Part shown: positions 37,570 to 47,078 of the stretch, in pieces
Position numbering within the stretch: the first letter of the stretch is position 1
Layout: the number at the start of each line of letters is the position of its first letter
Assembly (NCBI GenBank): GCA_963719485.1
Contig: OY970387.1
Location: forward strand, 992,001 to 1,056,000
Reading direction: 5' to 3'
From: Bog-473 sp963719485
GTDB taxonomy: Bacteria > Actinomycetota > Acidimicrobiia > Acidimicrobiales > RAAP-2
Length of the DNA: 64,000 nucleotides
Made by a program: the position numbers and the translations under genes
The notes under the pieces: model-generated
Seen by the model: only the letters and a program-made list of their open reading frames with translations
Database searches by the model: none
What the model was told of the DNA's origin: nothing

Positions 37570-40364
37570 GCCGGTTCGGCCGCCGCACGTTCCTCGCCTC
37601 CTCCGCCGGCGTCGCCGCCGGTGCCGCCGTGGGTGAGGCCCTGCCGCTCGGGTCGGTCGACAGATCCGGCGCGGTTCTGCGTCCCTCCGGGACGGCGGGC
37701 GGTCATCAGACGCGCTCCCGCGGCCCGCTGCGGGCGCGTTCGCTCACCGTCAACGGGCTGACGAACCCCGTGGGCATCGACCCCGACGGCTGCTTCTTCG
37801 CCTGGACGCTGCAGGGGCCGGGGCGCGGCGTAGCCCAGACGGGCTCACGCATCGTGGTGCGGCGCACCGACCCCACCCGCACGGGGATCGTGTGGGACAG
37901 CGGTTCCGTCGACTCGGCCCGGCAGGCCTTCGTGGCCTACGGCGGTCCAGCGCTCGCCGCCGACGCCGCCTACGAGTGGAAGGTCCAGGTACGGAGTGCC
38001 GCCGGTTGGGGGCCCGTCTCAGCCCCGGCCCACTTCACCACTGGGCTGCGCGCCACTGACTGGGGGGCCGCCGTCTGGCTGAACCCTGCGGCCGGGCCGG
38101 AGGGGCCCGACCGCGTCACCTACCTGCGCAGCGAGTTCACCCCGCCCGCAGGAACCCTGGTGCGCGCGACCGCCTACATCTCGGCCGCCCACACCTACCG
38201 GCTCTACGTGGACGGGACGCCGGTGGATGCCTGGCCGAGCTTTTCGTACCCCGACGAGCAGTACGTGCGCGCGGTCGACCTGACTTCGGCGTTCCGGTCG
38301 GCGCGCCCGAGCGCCATCGGCGTGCTCCACCGCTGGTACGGGGCGGGCCAGGGCCGGCCCGCGTCCTCGCCTGGCCTGCTCTTCCTGCTCTCCCTCCACT
38401 ACGCAGACGGCTCACGCGTGGTGCACTTCTCGGACGGGTCGTGGAACGAGCACCCGGCCGAGTGGCTGCCCTCGCCGCAACGCAATTCCGACGTTGGCGA
38501 CTTCGTCGAGTGGGTGAACGGCGGCGCCCATCCCACCGGCTGGGCCGGCGTCGGCTTCGACGACCGGTCGTGGACCCGGCCCGCCATCGGCGGGTTCGCC
38601 GGGACGCCGCCGTTCACCGCGACGTACGCGCAGCGCACCAGCATCCACGAGACGCCTGTCGCGCCGGTCACTGTGCACACGCTCCCTGGCGGCGCGGTCG
38701 TGGCGGACTTCGGGGCCGTCTACGCGGCGCGGCCGCGCGTCACCTTCCCGTCTGGCCCGTCAGGCGTGGCCGGACAGACCGTGTCCATGCGGGTCGGCTA
38801 CCTGCTCGATCCCGACGGGCACGTCTCCACGCTGCACGGCACCCAGGGGACCAACCTCTCGATGTCCTACGTCATGGGGTCGGGGCCGCAGGCCTTCGAG
38901 GGGTTCACGTACCTCGGCTTCCGCTACCTGCAGGTCGACAACCCTCCGACGCCGCTGCGCGCCAACGACCTGGTGGCGATCGCCCGGCATGCCGCGATGC
39001 CCGACGTGCCCCCGGCGACCTTCATGACGGACAACCGAATGCTGAACGCGGTGTGGAAGCTCTGCGCACGCTCGAGCCTCTACTGCAGCCAGGAGCAGTT
39101 CGTCGACACGCCGACCCGGGAGAAGGGCCCGTTCCTCTGGGACGCCAGCAACGAGTCCGAGGGGGTGATGCGGGCCTACGGCGACCAGAACATGACCTGG
39201 CAGGCCTTACGCGACGTCCAGCGCGGACAGGACCGTTACTGGCCGGCCGGGCAGGTCAACGCCGTCTACCCCAACGGCGACGGGGCGCGCGCCTTCGCGA
39301 CCTCGACGGCGCGCTACGCCGAATGGCTCTGGCGCTACTACACGTCGACGGGCGACCTCGCCACGGTGACCGGGTTGTACCCGTCGGTGTCCAAGGCGGC
39401 CGCCTGGCTGTGGGGTGCCCGTCAGGCCGCCACCGGGCTGCTCTACGGGCTGGCCGACACCAGCAACGGCGACCCGGTGTACGACTACGACCTTTCGGTG
39501 GTGGCGGACACCGCCAGCAACGTGCTGGCCGTAAACGCCTTCGACCGGGTGGGCCAGGTCGCCGCCATTTTGGGTGACCCCACCGGCGAGCAGACCAACC
39601 GCACCCGGGCGGCCCAGCTGGCGGGCGCGGTGAATGCCGTCCTGCGACGGGCGGACGGCACCTACGTCGACGGGGTCGACGCCCACGGTGCGCAGAGCAG
39701 CCACGCCTCCCAGGAGGCGAACGCGCTGGCGCTCGCCTACGGCCTCGTGCCGGCGTCCGACCTCGCGTCGGTGGGCGCGTACGTGGCGCGCCTCGGCATC
39801 GACGTCGGGCCCAACCACGGACTCGAGCTCCTGCGCGGCCTGGCCGTGGCCGGCATGCCCGAGGCGATGGTGCGCACGCTGACGGACACCACCATCGGTG
39901 GCTGGGCCCACATCGTGGCCGCCGGCGGGACCTTCACCTGGGAGGTCTGGAAGCCGAGCGACCTGATCGGGGACTCCATGTCGCACGGCTGGGGCTCCTC
40001 GGCGCTGGTCGCGATGCAGGAGACGCTCCTCGGCATCACGCTGCAGGAGCCGGCGGCGGACGGCACGGTCCGCGCCGCCGTCGCACCCCCGACGGCCGGC
40101 CTCGGCCGCGCCGCGGGGTCGGTGCCGACGGTCGCCGGACCCATTGAGGTGTCATGGCAGCGGCGGGGCAAGGGCATGAAGGTGGACCTGACGGTGCCGG
40201 CGAACGCGACGGCGACGGTGCGGCTGGCTGCCGGCACGCCGTCGTCCGTGCGCGAGGGAGGCGTCGCGGCCGGGCGGGCCCCCGGGGTGAGCGTCGTCTC
40301 GGCGGCCGACGGCGCCGCCGTGCTGTCGGTGGGGAGCGGGACCTACCGCTTCACCAGCACCTGA
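37566..40364 (+). CDS. Tat-exported alpha-L-rhamnosidase-like enzyme (GH78)
   Basis: 932 residues from GTG 37566. The N-terminus SRFGRRTFLASSAGVAAGAA is a twin-arginine signal. Next are a fibronectin-like N-domain (VNGLTNPVGIDPDGCFFAWTL, AYEWKVQVRS) and the rhamnosidase N domain (LRSEFTPPAGTLVRATAYISAAHTYRLYVDG). The (alpha/alpha)6 catalytic domain (about residues 480-830) includes DTPTREKGPFLWDASNESE, where family acids are expected, and GTFTWEVWKP. A beta C-domain ends the protein. It would cleave terminal L-rhamnose or a related sugar from polysaccharides or glycosides outside the membrane. The exact specificity is uncertain because the RDERxGWxGD signature is altered. Confidence 0.78.
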   Translation: MSRFGRRTFLASSAGVAAGAAVGEALPLGSVDRSGAVLRPSGTAGGHQTRSRGPLRARSLTVNGLTNPVGIDPDGCFFAWTLQGPGRGVAQTGSRIVVRRTDPTRTGIVWDSGSVDSARQAFVAYGGPALAADAAYEWKVQVRSAAGWGPVSAPAHFTTGLRATDWGAAVWLNPAAGPEGPDRVTYLRSEFTPPAGTLVRATAYISAAHTYRLYVDGTPVDAWPSFSYPDEQYVRAVDLTSAFRSARPSAIGVLHRWYGAGQGRPASSPGLLFLLSLHYADGSRVVHFSDGSWNEHPAEWLPSPQRNSDVGDFVEWVNGGAHPTGWAGVGFDDRSWTRPAIGGFAGTPPFTATYAQRTSIHETPVAPVTVHTLPGGAVVADFGAVYAARPRVTFPSGPSGVAGQTVSMRVGYLLDPDGHVSTLHGTQGTNLSMSYVMGSGPQAFEGFTYLGFRYLQVDNPPTPLRANDLVAIARHAAMPDVPPATFMTDNRMLNAVWKLCARSSLYCSQEQFVDTPTREKGPFLWDASNESEGVMRAYGDQNMTWQALRDVQRGQDRYWPAGQVNAVYPNGDGARAFATSTARYAEWLWRYYTSTGDLATVTGLYPSVSKAAAWLWGARQAATGLLYGLADTSNGDPVYDYDLSVVADTASNVLAVNAFDRVGQVAAILGDPTGEQTNRTRAAQLAGAVNAVLRRADGTYVDGVDAHGAQSSHASQEANALALAYGLVPASDLASVGAYVARLGIDVGPNHGLELLRGLAVAGMPEAMVRTLTDTTIGGWAHIVAAGGTFTWEVWKPSDLIGDSMSHGWGSSALVAMQETLLGITLQEPAADGTVRAAVAPPTAGLGRAAGSVPTVAGPIEVSWQRRGKGMKVDLTVPANATATVRLAAGTPSSVREGGVAAGRAPGVSVVSAADGAAVLSVGSGTYRFTST

Positions 40365-40368
40365 GGGA

Positions 40369-40680
40369 TCAGGCGACGTAGTCGCTGATCACCCCGAGGT
40401 CGACGAATTCGGGCGGCCCCTCGAGGATCTCGTCCATCAGGGCTCGGGTGCCGGCCAGGGCCTCCTGGCGACGGGCGTCCTGCTCGCGCGCGCGTGCCTT
40501 GTCCTCGCTCTCGAAGACGACGAAGTTGTAGAGCCTGCTCGGGTCCTTCTGGTCGCGGGCGCCGGTCGAGCGCACCAGCCCCGATCCCGGCTGTTCGGCC
40601 GCCTGCAGCTGCTCGTACAGGCGTGCCACATCAGCGTCCTTGCCGGGCTTCACACGCATGATGATGAGCTGTGCCCACAT
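40369..40680 (-). CDS. ABM-like/dimeric alpha-beta barrel protein
   Basis: 103 residues from ATG 40680. It has the ferredoxin-like pattern MWAQLIIMRVKPGKDADVARLYEQL, LYNFVVFESEDKARAREQD and an EALAGTRALMDEIL helix, like antibiotic-biosynthesis-monooxygenase/Dabb proteins. These form dimers and may be monooxygenases or simply bind small molecules. It is convergent with the rhamnosidase gene, five bases away. Confidence 0.65.
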   Translation of the reverse strand: MWAQLIIMRVKPGKDADVARLYEQLQAAEQPGSGLVRSTGARDQKDPSRLYNFVVFESEDKARAREQDARRQEALAGTRALMDEILEGPPEFVDLGVISDYVA

Positions 40681-40804
40681 GGGGTCCCCGCTTTCGCCAA
40701 AGCGGCCGCCGCTGGCGGCTGTCACCGCCGTGCAACCACGCCTCCGGGTGGAGGCAGCAGCACCCTAGCGACGACGTGCCGGCCGTGCCCGGTCTTGTCC
40801 CCCG

Positions 40805-42400
40805 TCAGGCGCCGGGCGATCGTTCGAGGAGGATCGCCGCGCAGCCCGTAGCCCGTAGGGTCCGGACCGGGCGCCAGCCAGAACGCTGCAGGGCCTCGTA
40901 GGTCGGGTTGAGCGACAGCGGCGGGGCTTCGACGAACCACAGTCTCCGGTACGTCGACAGCATGGATGCCCAGTGCGCGGGCCGCGAACCGCCCTCATAG
41001 AACTCGGACGGCACAATGAAGGTGTTGCGATCGGGACTCACGACGGTGAAGCCCGTGCTCCAGTCGGGACCGAACGCAATGTGCGGACGAGGGTCCTCGT
41101 AGAGCGCCCATGAGTAACGCATCAGTTCGCCCACGACGACGTGATCGCCCGGCTGCTCAGCCTGGTGCACTTCGGCGGCCAGCTGGCGAACGTTTACGCC
41201 CGGGTAGGAAGGTGCCGACACCAAGGCGTTCGCCAGCAGCACGGCGCCGACGAGCAGCGCCACCGCGCCAGTCGAGTACCGGGCGCGACGGGACACCGAC
41301 GGCAGGACCGACGAGGCGACCCGGGCCAGACCGGAGCCGACGAGGAGCAGCAGGGCCGGGTAGAGGTACTCGTCCGTCCTACCCGTGCCGAGTGGTGTCA
41401 CACCCATGGCGCTGGACCCGAAGGCGGCGGCGACCAGGAACGCCGGCGCCAGCATGGCCCCACCGCGGGACACGCCGGCGACCAGAAGACCGAGGACGCC
41501 GAGGAAGAGCAGGGGGTCCAGGGTCGGAGAGAGCAGCGGCAGGTCGAAGAGATCCGCGAACAGCCGCCACAGCGTGGTCACCACTGATCCAGTGAACGCC
41601 GCCGGCGACGTGTGCACGATGTACCAGCCGACCCAGGGCTTGCCGATGAACGGCGACAGGTGCCGATAGAACGTCCCGGCGATGGCACAGCATCCGACGC
41701 CGACCGCAAGAGCCGGGGGCAGCACGTGCCGGCGGAGGTGGTCCCACGTTCCGGAGAGCAGCGCCAAGGCCACCCACACGGATGCGATCTCGGGCCCGAC
41801 GGAGGCGGACATCACGAACGCCACGACCGACAGGACGGCCAGTGCGCGATAGCTGCGGTCCGTGCGCTGTCGCCGCGCCGCCTCCGTGCAGGCGAGGAGG
41901 AGGCACGACAGCAGGAAATCCACCCCGTACTCCTTGACCCTCGTCGAGTAGACGACGGTCACGGGGCTGACGCAGACGAACACCGTCAGGACGAGTGAGA
42001 CCATCCGGCTGAGCGAGAACCGGCGGGCCAGCCAGTAGGTGGCCGGCACCGAGGCGATACCGGCCGCCAGAGGGAGCAGTTGTGCCCACCACGTCGTGTC
42101 GGGCCCCAGCCCCGTGAGAGTCCGCTCGATGAAGGAGAAGCCCGGTGCCGTCACCCACATGTGGACCGCCGTGCCGAGGCCCACCTTCGACGACAGCGCC
42201 ACCCAGGCATCGTCCCGCCACAGGCCCAGGCTGCTGAGACCGGGCGCCCGTATGGCGGCGGCCAGAACCGTGAGGACCGTCAGGCAAAGGCGCGTCGTCC
42301 ACGGCGAGAAGGTCGGCGCACGCCCCGTGTTGCGCTCCTCGCGGAGGAGATCCGTTCCAGGGCGCGCGGGCGCGGCGTCCAGGACAGTCGAGCCCACCAT
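40805..42400 (-). CDS. Polytopic GT-C/GT39-type glycosyltransferase
   Basis: A 531-residue membrane protein with about eleven helices. The first luminal loop contains SLGLWRDDAWVAL, the acidic pair typical of ArnT/PMT-type GT-C enzymes that use polyprenyl-phosphate sugars. VTVVYSTRVKEYGVDFLLS after the fourth helix is also typical. A soluble C-terminal region (about 400-531) faces outward. It probably transfers a sugar or sugar-phosphate onto an envelope acceptor; the donor is unknown. It stands alone, with an inverted repeat (42484-42517) upstream belonging to the preceding gene. Confidence 0.75.
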   Translation of the reverse strand: MVGSTVLDAAPARPGTDLLREERNTGRAPTFSPWTTRLCLTVLTVLAAAIRAPGLSSLGLWRDDAWVALSSKVGLGTAVHMWVTAPGFSFIERTLTGLGPDTTWWAQLLPLAAGIASVPATYWLARRFSLSRMVSLVLTVFVCVSPVTVVYSTRVKEYGVDFLLSCLLLACTEAARRQRTDRSYRALAVLSVVAFVMSASVGPEIASVWVALALLSGTWDHLRRHVLPPALAVGVGCCAIAGTFYRHLSPFIGKPWVGWYIVHTSPAAFTGSVVTTLWRLFADLFDLPLLSPTLDPLLFLGVLGLLVAGVSRGGAMLAPAFLVAAAFGSSAMGVTPLGTGRTDEYLYPALLLLVGSGLARVASSVLPSVSRRARYSTGAVALLVGAVLLANALVSAPSYPGVNVRQLAAEVHQAEQPGDHVVVGELMRYSWALYEDPRPHIAFGPDWSTGFTVVSPDRNTFIVPSEFYEGGSRPAHWASMLSTYRRLWFVEAPPLSLNPTYEALQRSGWRPVRTLRATGCAAILLERSPGA

Positions 42401-42483
42401 GCACTCCCCCTCGTTCTGCAGACACGCTCCGGCGACCGGCCGCCCCCGGCAGCGGCTCCCTCAAGCGTACGGTCGACCCTCAG

Positions 42484-42517
42484 CCGCACCAATGGGCCGA
42501 AGGACCCATTGGTGCGG
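42484..42517 (-). terminator. Strong inverted repeat, probable intrinsic terminator
   Basis: CCGCACCAATGGG (42484-42496) and CCCATTGGTGCGG (42505-42517) are perfect 13-base inverted complements around CCGAAGGA. It lies about 50 bases past the stop of the leftward lipoprotein hydrolase gene (42566). No U-run follows on the minus strand, so it is an L-shaped terminator as often seen in actinobacteria. Confidence 0.65.
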
Positions 42518-42565
42518 GGGGCACAGATGGCGGGTGCGGGCGCGGGTGCGGGCGCGGCTCCGCCT

Positions 42566-44067
42566 CTACGAGGCGCAGACGGTGCCTGAAGGAGGCGTGA
42601 GCCCGCTCACCAGGTACGTCTGGACGTCGGCGCGCACGCAGGAACTGTAGAAGTAGGCGACGTGGTCGTCGCCGTCGTGGGTGAGCAGCACGCCCCGATC
42701 GAGCTCCTTGGCCACGCTGACCGCCCAGGCGTAGGGCGTGGCCGGGTCGTCGGTCGTCCCCACGACGAGGATGGGCAGCGCGCCGGGCGCCGCGACCGGC
42801 CCGACCGTCCGGGTCGGCCGGGCGGGCCAGACCGCGCAGCCGGCCTCGCCCCAGGCAAGCAGCGGGCCGAAGACCGGCGCGGATGTCGTGAGCGTGTCGG
42901 CCAGCGCGCCGTACGATGCCAGGTCCCGCGAGACGGGGTGATCCAGGCAGTCGATCGCCTGGGCCGCATCGTCGGCGTTGGTGGAGCCTGCCGTGTTGTA
43001 GTGCGTGGACAGGGCGACGATCGCTGCGCCGTTCCCGGCCGCGTCGGCGGCCAGTGCCGCCCCGAGCTGCGGCCACTTCGACTGGGAGTAGAGCGCGTCG
43101 AGCAGCGCGTCGTACACCTGCCCCGCGCCGGCGAGGTTGCCGTCCCCCGCCGGGCCGGTGACGACGCCGCCGTGCTGAGCAGCGCCAGCAGCGCCGTCGT
43201 CGGGTCACCGGCGGGACGCCAGGGGCAGCTCGCGCTGCCCGCGCACCAGGTGAAGAACGCGTTGAGCATGGACTCGAAGCCGACCGCCTGGCCCTGGGTC
43301 ATCTGGGTGAAGGTCAGCGCGGGGTCGATGACACCGTCGAGCACCATGGCCCTGATGTGGGTGGGGAACAGCGAGGCGTAGGTGAGCCCGAGGAGCGTGC
43401 CGTAGGACTGGCCCATGTAGGTCAGCCCGCTGTCCCCGAGCGCCTGGCGGAGCCGGTCCATGTCGCGGGCGACGTCCACCGACCCGACGTGGGGCAGCAC
43501 GTTGGCGCTCGCCTTCTCGCAGGCGGCGGCGAACTGCCTGAGCCCCGCGATGGTCGCCGCCTGTTGGCTCGGCGTGGCCGGTGCGGGATCCGACCGCGCA
43601 CCGCCGGTGGCGGGCCCGCAGGTGACCGGGTCGCTGCGCTCGACGCCGCGCGGGTCGAACAGGACGATGTCGAAGTCGTCGAGCAGCGGTTGCGTCAGGG
43701 AGGTGAGCTCGTTGGCTATGTCGTCGATACCCGACACGCCCGGCCCGCCGGGGTCGATGACGAGCGACCCGATGCGGGTGGCCGGGTCCTCCGCCGGATG
43801 GCGTGCCACCGCGATGGGGATGGTCGGGCCGGCCGGCTGCGCGTAGTCCAGCGGCACGACGAGCGTGCCGCACTGGAGGTCGCCGTTGCAGGGAGTCCAG
43901 GCCATCGGGGTCACCGGCGGTTGGGTGGTGGACGTGGTGGTGGACGGCGCGGCCGGGTGGTGCGCGGCGGGCGGCTGGGCGGCCCGCGACCCGCTGTTCG
44001 TGCAACCGCTTGCCACCAGGGCGGCCGCCAGCACGACGAGGGGCAGCACTGTGGGCCTCGCCGTCAC
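42566..44067 (-). pseudogene. Lipoprotein alpha/beta hydrolase (tripeptidyl-aminopeptidase/S33-like), frameshifted
   Basis: The first frame (from ATG 44067) gives a lipoprotein signal with lipobox ASGC (C22), a Pro/Thr linker and the hydrolase N-half: LVIDPGGPGVSG (oxyanion), DIVLFDPRGVERSD and the nucleophile GQSYGTLLG. The frame breaks near 43165-43180. The C-half reads in another frame (GVVTGPAGDGN, QVYDALLDALY, then the TAP-like C-terminal domain with VVGTTDDPATPYAWA and GDDHVAYFYSSC) to the stop at 42566. The span of 1502 bases is one short of a multiple of three. Restored, it would be an intact ~500-residue secreted peptidase/esterase with Ser, Asp and His present. It is a pseudogene or a single-base error. 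Confidence 0.78.
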
Positions 44068-44156
44068 CCGGCCAAGCGTTGCACGTGCCTTTCCGACGCA
44101 GCGGTCACCGTTCTCCGGTCATGCACGCAGGACGGGACGGGCACGGCAGACCCGAT

Positions 44157-44726
44157 TCACGCGCCCGAGGGCACCTCCCACAGTCCGACCGGGGCCTCGC
44201 CGAGGCGGTAGTGGCCGGGCTGGCGCTCGCCCGACATGGCGAGTTCCATCCGCCGCTGCATGCCAGGCAGGAGCGTGCCGTCGCCGATCATGGCCATGAA
44301 CACCGCGCCTGCGTTGCCGACGTCGAAGAAGTCGCGCTGCCAGGACCACTGGAAGTTGCCGCCGTAACGGAACCAGCTGCCGCCGAGGCCGGCGATCTCG
44401 TAGGCGGTGCCGTCCGCCTTCGTTGCGTCGGCCACCTGCTTCCAGAGGCCGAGGATCTCCCCCTGCGCGTCGTCGATCAGCACCCTCTGGTACGGGTAGG
44501 TCCACCCCTCCAGGCCGGCCATCTCGAGGCCGAGTGCGATCTCGCGGATCTCGTCGCGCCCGACGGCCATGAACTCGTCGCCGGGTCCGACGTTCCACCC
44601 GTACGTGGCGTCCTCGGTGTAGAGGTCGGCCATGTGCTTCCAGTCCTTCTTGGCCTCCCCCGCTCGGTTGGCCTCGAGCCAGCGCTCGACCATCTCCTCC
44701 AGCTCGGTGCGCGGGTACGCGGGCAT
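44157..44726 (-). CDS. NTF2/SnoaL-like protein
   Basis: 189 residues. The cone-shaped NTF2-like fold is indicated by LEEMVERWLEANRAGEAKKDWKHMADLYTEDATYGWN, GRDEIREIALG and WQRDFFDVGNAGAVFMAMI. Family members are small-molecule isomerases, cyclases or binding proteins, including polyketide and steroid-acting enzymes. It is the last gene of the CYP51 operon, two bases after the ferredoxin stop, so a role on the same hydrophobic substrate is likely (inference). Confidence 0.72.
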   Translation of the reverse strand: MPAYPRTELEEMVERWLEANRAGEAKKDWKHMADLYTEDATYGWNVGPGDEFMAVGRDEIREIALGLEMAGLEGWTYPYQRVLIDDAQGEILGLWKQVADATKADGTAYEIAGLGGSWFRYGGNFQWSWQRDFFDVGNAGAVFMAMIGDGTLLPGMQRRMELAMSGERQPGHYRLGEAPVGLWEVPSGA

Positions 44727-44728
44727 CG

Positions 44729-44923
44729 TCAGTCCTCCTCTATGGACAAGGCATGGGTGGGGCAGTACTGCACGGCCAGCTCGGCCGCGGCCCGCAGGCT
44801 CTCGGCCGGCTCAGGCTGGAGGATCGTGAGGTCTCCCTTCTTGGAGACCGAGAAGACCTCGGGGGCCTCGCCCTCGCACGCGGCGTGGCCCTGGCACAGG
44901 TCGCGGTCGACCACGATCCTCAC
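44729..44923 (-). CDS. 3Fe-4S-type ferredoxin, P450 partner
   Basis: A 64-residue ferredoxin from GTG 44923. Cluster ligands are C10, C16 and C54 in CQGHAACEG and YCPTHAL; His13 occupies the place of the fourth Cys, as in several P450-associated ferredoxins. It should pass electrons from a reductase to the adjacent CYP51 and perhaps the CYP123-like enzyme. Its start overlaps the CYP51 stop (GTGA), which fixes stoichiometric co-expression. The order CYP51-ferredoxin matches that of M. tuberculosis Rv0764c-Rv0763c as I recall it. Confidence 0.88.
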   Translation of the reverse strand: MRIVVDRDLCQGHAACEGEAPEVFSVSKKGDLTILQPEPAESLRAAAELAVQYCPTHALSIEED

Positions 44924-46293
44924 CGCGCCGCCCCCGTACGGCGGCGGTAGCGCACCCGGCACGGCTGCTGCAGCTGCACGACCATCTTGGAGTGGTCGTT
45001 GCGGTAGGAGTCCAGCGGCTGCGCCGCCTCGAACTCCCAGCCCTGGAGCAGCACCGAGAAGATCGCCTTCAGCTGCATCATGGCGAAGGCCGCACCGACG
45101 CAGCGGTGGCGGCCCGCTCCGAAGGGGATCCATGTCCACGGGTTGGCCCGGTCCTCCTCGCGGGGCTCGAGGTAGCGGGCCGGGACGAAGGCGTCGGGGT
45201 CCGGGAAGTCCTCGGCGATGCGGTTGCAGACGGCCGGGCTGGCCGCCACAAACTTGCCGGCGGCAATCCGGTAGTCGCCGTAGGCAAGGTCCTCCATGGC
45301 GACGCGGAGCAGGAGAATGAGCGGCGGGTGCAGCCGCAGCGCCTCCTTCAGCGCCGACTCCAGGTACGGGATCTCGCGCAGGGCCTGGAAGCTGACCGGC
45401 GACCCGTCGGCGTAGAGCCCGTCCAGCTCGCGGTTCACCGCCCGCAGGTCGTCGGGGTGGCGGAGCAGCTCGATGAGCGTCCAGGCCGCCGTGCCCGACG
45501 TCGTGTGGTGGCCGGCGAACATCATGGAGATGAACATGCCGGTGACGGTGTCGGCGCTGAAACGGGGCGACCCGTCCTCCTCCTTGATCGACATCAGAAT
45601 GTCGAGCAGGTCGGCCTCGCCATCGGGCGCCGGCGGGCCGGCCGCCCGGCGCGCCATGATCCCCCCGACGAGCTCGACGAGCTCGGCCCGCGCCGCGTCG
45701 CGGCGTCGGAAGCTCTCGATGTCGGCGTAGGGATCGACGTAGGCGATCGGGTCGGTCCCCTGTTCGAGGTCGTGGTACAGCCGGGCGAACCGCCCGTCGA
45801 GCTCGCGGCGGAAGCGCGAGCCGATCAGGCAGGCCGAGGACGTGTAGATCGTCAGCTCGGCGAACCACTCGAGGAGGTCGATCTCCCCCTCGTCGTCCCA
45901 GCCGGCGACCATCTGCTCCACCTCGTGCGCGATGGTGGCGGCGTGCCCGCGCATGAACTTGTCGCGCAGCGCCTGGTTGTGCAGCATCTCGCGGCGGCGC
46001 TCCGGAGGCGCGTCGAACACCACGCCCTGGCCGAAGATCGGCGTCATGAACGGGTAGGCCTCGGCCTGGTCCAGCTGCTCCTCGGGTGCCCGGAAGTAGA
46101 ACTCGTTGGCGTCCGCGCCCGTCAGCAGCACGACGTCCCGTGCCGCCAGGGTGAACTCCCCGACGTCGCCGCACTCGGCCCGTACCCGCGCCATCAGGCC
46201 GATGGGGTCGCGGCTGAGCTCCTCGAGATGGCCGTTCTCCCCCTCGCCCCCCGACACCCGGGGCGGTTCCCTCAGCGTGGTCTCCGTCGTCAC
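44920..46293 (-). CDS. cyp51: Cytochrome P450 CYP51 (sterol 14-alpha-demethylase family)
   Basis: 457 residues from GTG 46293. The match to mycobacterial CYP51 runs from end to end: GHLEELSRDPIGLMARVR, then the CYP51 substrate signature AYPFMTPIFGQGVVFDA (79-95) and YTSSACLIGSRF. The I-helix GHHTTSG is at 261-267, ExxR in KEALRLHPP (316-324), and the haem-ligand Cys398 in FGAGRHRCVG. The C-terminal SYRNDHSKMVVQLQQPCRVRYRRRTG is near identical to the mycobacterial end. It would oxidatively remove the 14-alpha-methyl of lanosterol/obtusifoliol-type sterols, though the natural bacterial substrate is uncertain. It overlaps both neighbours by four bases. Confidence 0.93.
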   Translation of the reverse strand: MTTETTLREPPRVSGGEGENGHLEELSRDPIGLMARVRAECGDVGEFTLAARDVVLLTGADANEFYFRAPEEQLDQAEAYPFMTPIFGQGVVFDAPPERRREMLHNQALRDKFMRGHAATIAHEVEQMVAGWDDEGEIDLLEWFAELTIYTSSACLIGSRFRRELDGRFARLYHDLEQGTDPIAYVDPYADIESFRRRDAARAELVELVGGIMARRAAGPPAPDGEADLLDILMSIKEEDGSPRFSADTVTGMFISMMFAGHHTTSGTAAWTLIELLRHPDDLRAVNRELDGLYADGSPVSFQALREIPYLESALKEALRLHPPLILLLRVAMEDLAYGDYRIAAGKFVAASPAVCNRIAEDFPDPDAFVPARYLEPREEDRANPWTWIPFGAGRHRCVGAAFAMMQLKAIFSVLLQGWEFEAAQPLDSYRNDHSKMVVQLQQPCRVRYRRRTGAAR

Positions 46294-47078
46294 TGCGCTC
46301 CCTCGGTCGTGATCGGCGCCTCCGGCTGCACCTCGACCACGCTGAGATGGGTGCCCCGAGGGGCCGCCACCGCGTGGGCGATCGCCGACGCCACGCCCTC
46401 GGGGCGCAGGAAGGCCGAGTGCCGGGCCAGCCCCCAGCGCGTCCACTCGGCCAGCACCTCGCCGGTGACGCCGGGGTCCCAGTCCATGCCCATGCCGGTC
46501 AGCGTCGGTCCCGGCCGCACGATGACGGCCCGCACCCCGGTCCCTTCGAGCTCCATCTGCAGCGCGGTGACGAAACCCTCGAGCCCCCATTTGGAGGCCA
46601 CGTAGGCCGACATGCGGGGCCGGGGGTGCGCCACCACGTCCGACGTCACGAAGACCAGGTCGCCCCGCCGGCGCTCCACCATGCCGGCGCCGAAGGCGCG
46701 CACCAACCGCTGTGCTCCGCCCACGTTGACGCGCAGGACCTCCTCGAAATCCTCGGGGCTTGTCTCGAGGGCCGTGCCGGGCTGGATCTTCGCCGCGTTG
46801 GAAACCAGGATCTCCACCGGCCCGAACGCCGCGTCGGCCTCTTTGGCGAACCGCGCCACCGACCCCGGGTCGGCCAGATCGAGATGGCGGGCCACCGCCT
46901 CTCCCCCCTCGGCCCGGATGGAGGCGGCCACCTCCTCGCAGACCTCCACCCGGCGCGCCCCGAGCACGACGGGATGGCCCGCCCGGGCCAGGGCCCGCGC
47001 CGCCTCGGCCCCGATGCCCGAGGAGGCCCCGGTCACCGCGCTCGACCGGCGCTCGGGGTGCGGCGCGAAGCGCGCCAT
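46290..47078 (-). CDS. Short-chain dehydrogenase/reductase
   Basis: 262 residues. Cofactor motif TGASSGIG near residues 16-23, NAA (VSNAAKI), active-site Ser in FVTSDVV and the YxxxK motif YVASK. C-terminal PGPTLTGMG follows the substrate loop. It would oxidise or reduce an alcohol/ketone, probably on the substrate of the flanking P450s. It sits between the CYP123-like and CYP51 genes with 4-base overlaps at both ends (ATGA, GTGA), the same place as Rv0765c in M. tuberculosis as I recall. Confidence 0.9.
   Translation of the reverse strand: MARFAPHPERRSSAVTGASSGIGAEAARALARAGHPVVLGARRVEVCEEVAASIRAEGGEAVARHLDLADPGSVARFAKEADAAFGPVEILVSNAAKIQPGTALETSPEDFEEVLRVNVGGAQRLVRAFGAGMVERRRGDLVFVTSDVVAHPRPRMSAYVASKWGLEGFVTALQMELEGTGVRAVIVRPGPTLTGMGMDWDPGVTGEVLAEWTRWGLARHSAFLRPEGVASAIAHAVAAPRGTHLSVVEVQPEAPITTEGAQ

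Noticed and set aside
44992..46605. Open frame of 537 codons on the plus strand opposite CYP51
   Set aside because: The minus-strand CYP51 match is complete and unambiguous. The opposite frame has no recognisable domain and repeats Arg/Val/Gly/Glu composition typical of shadow frames.
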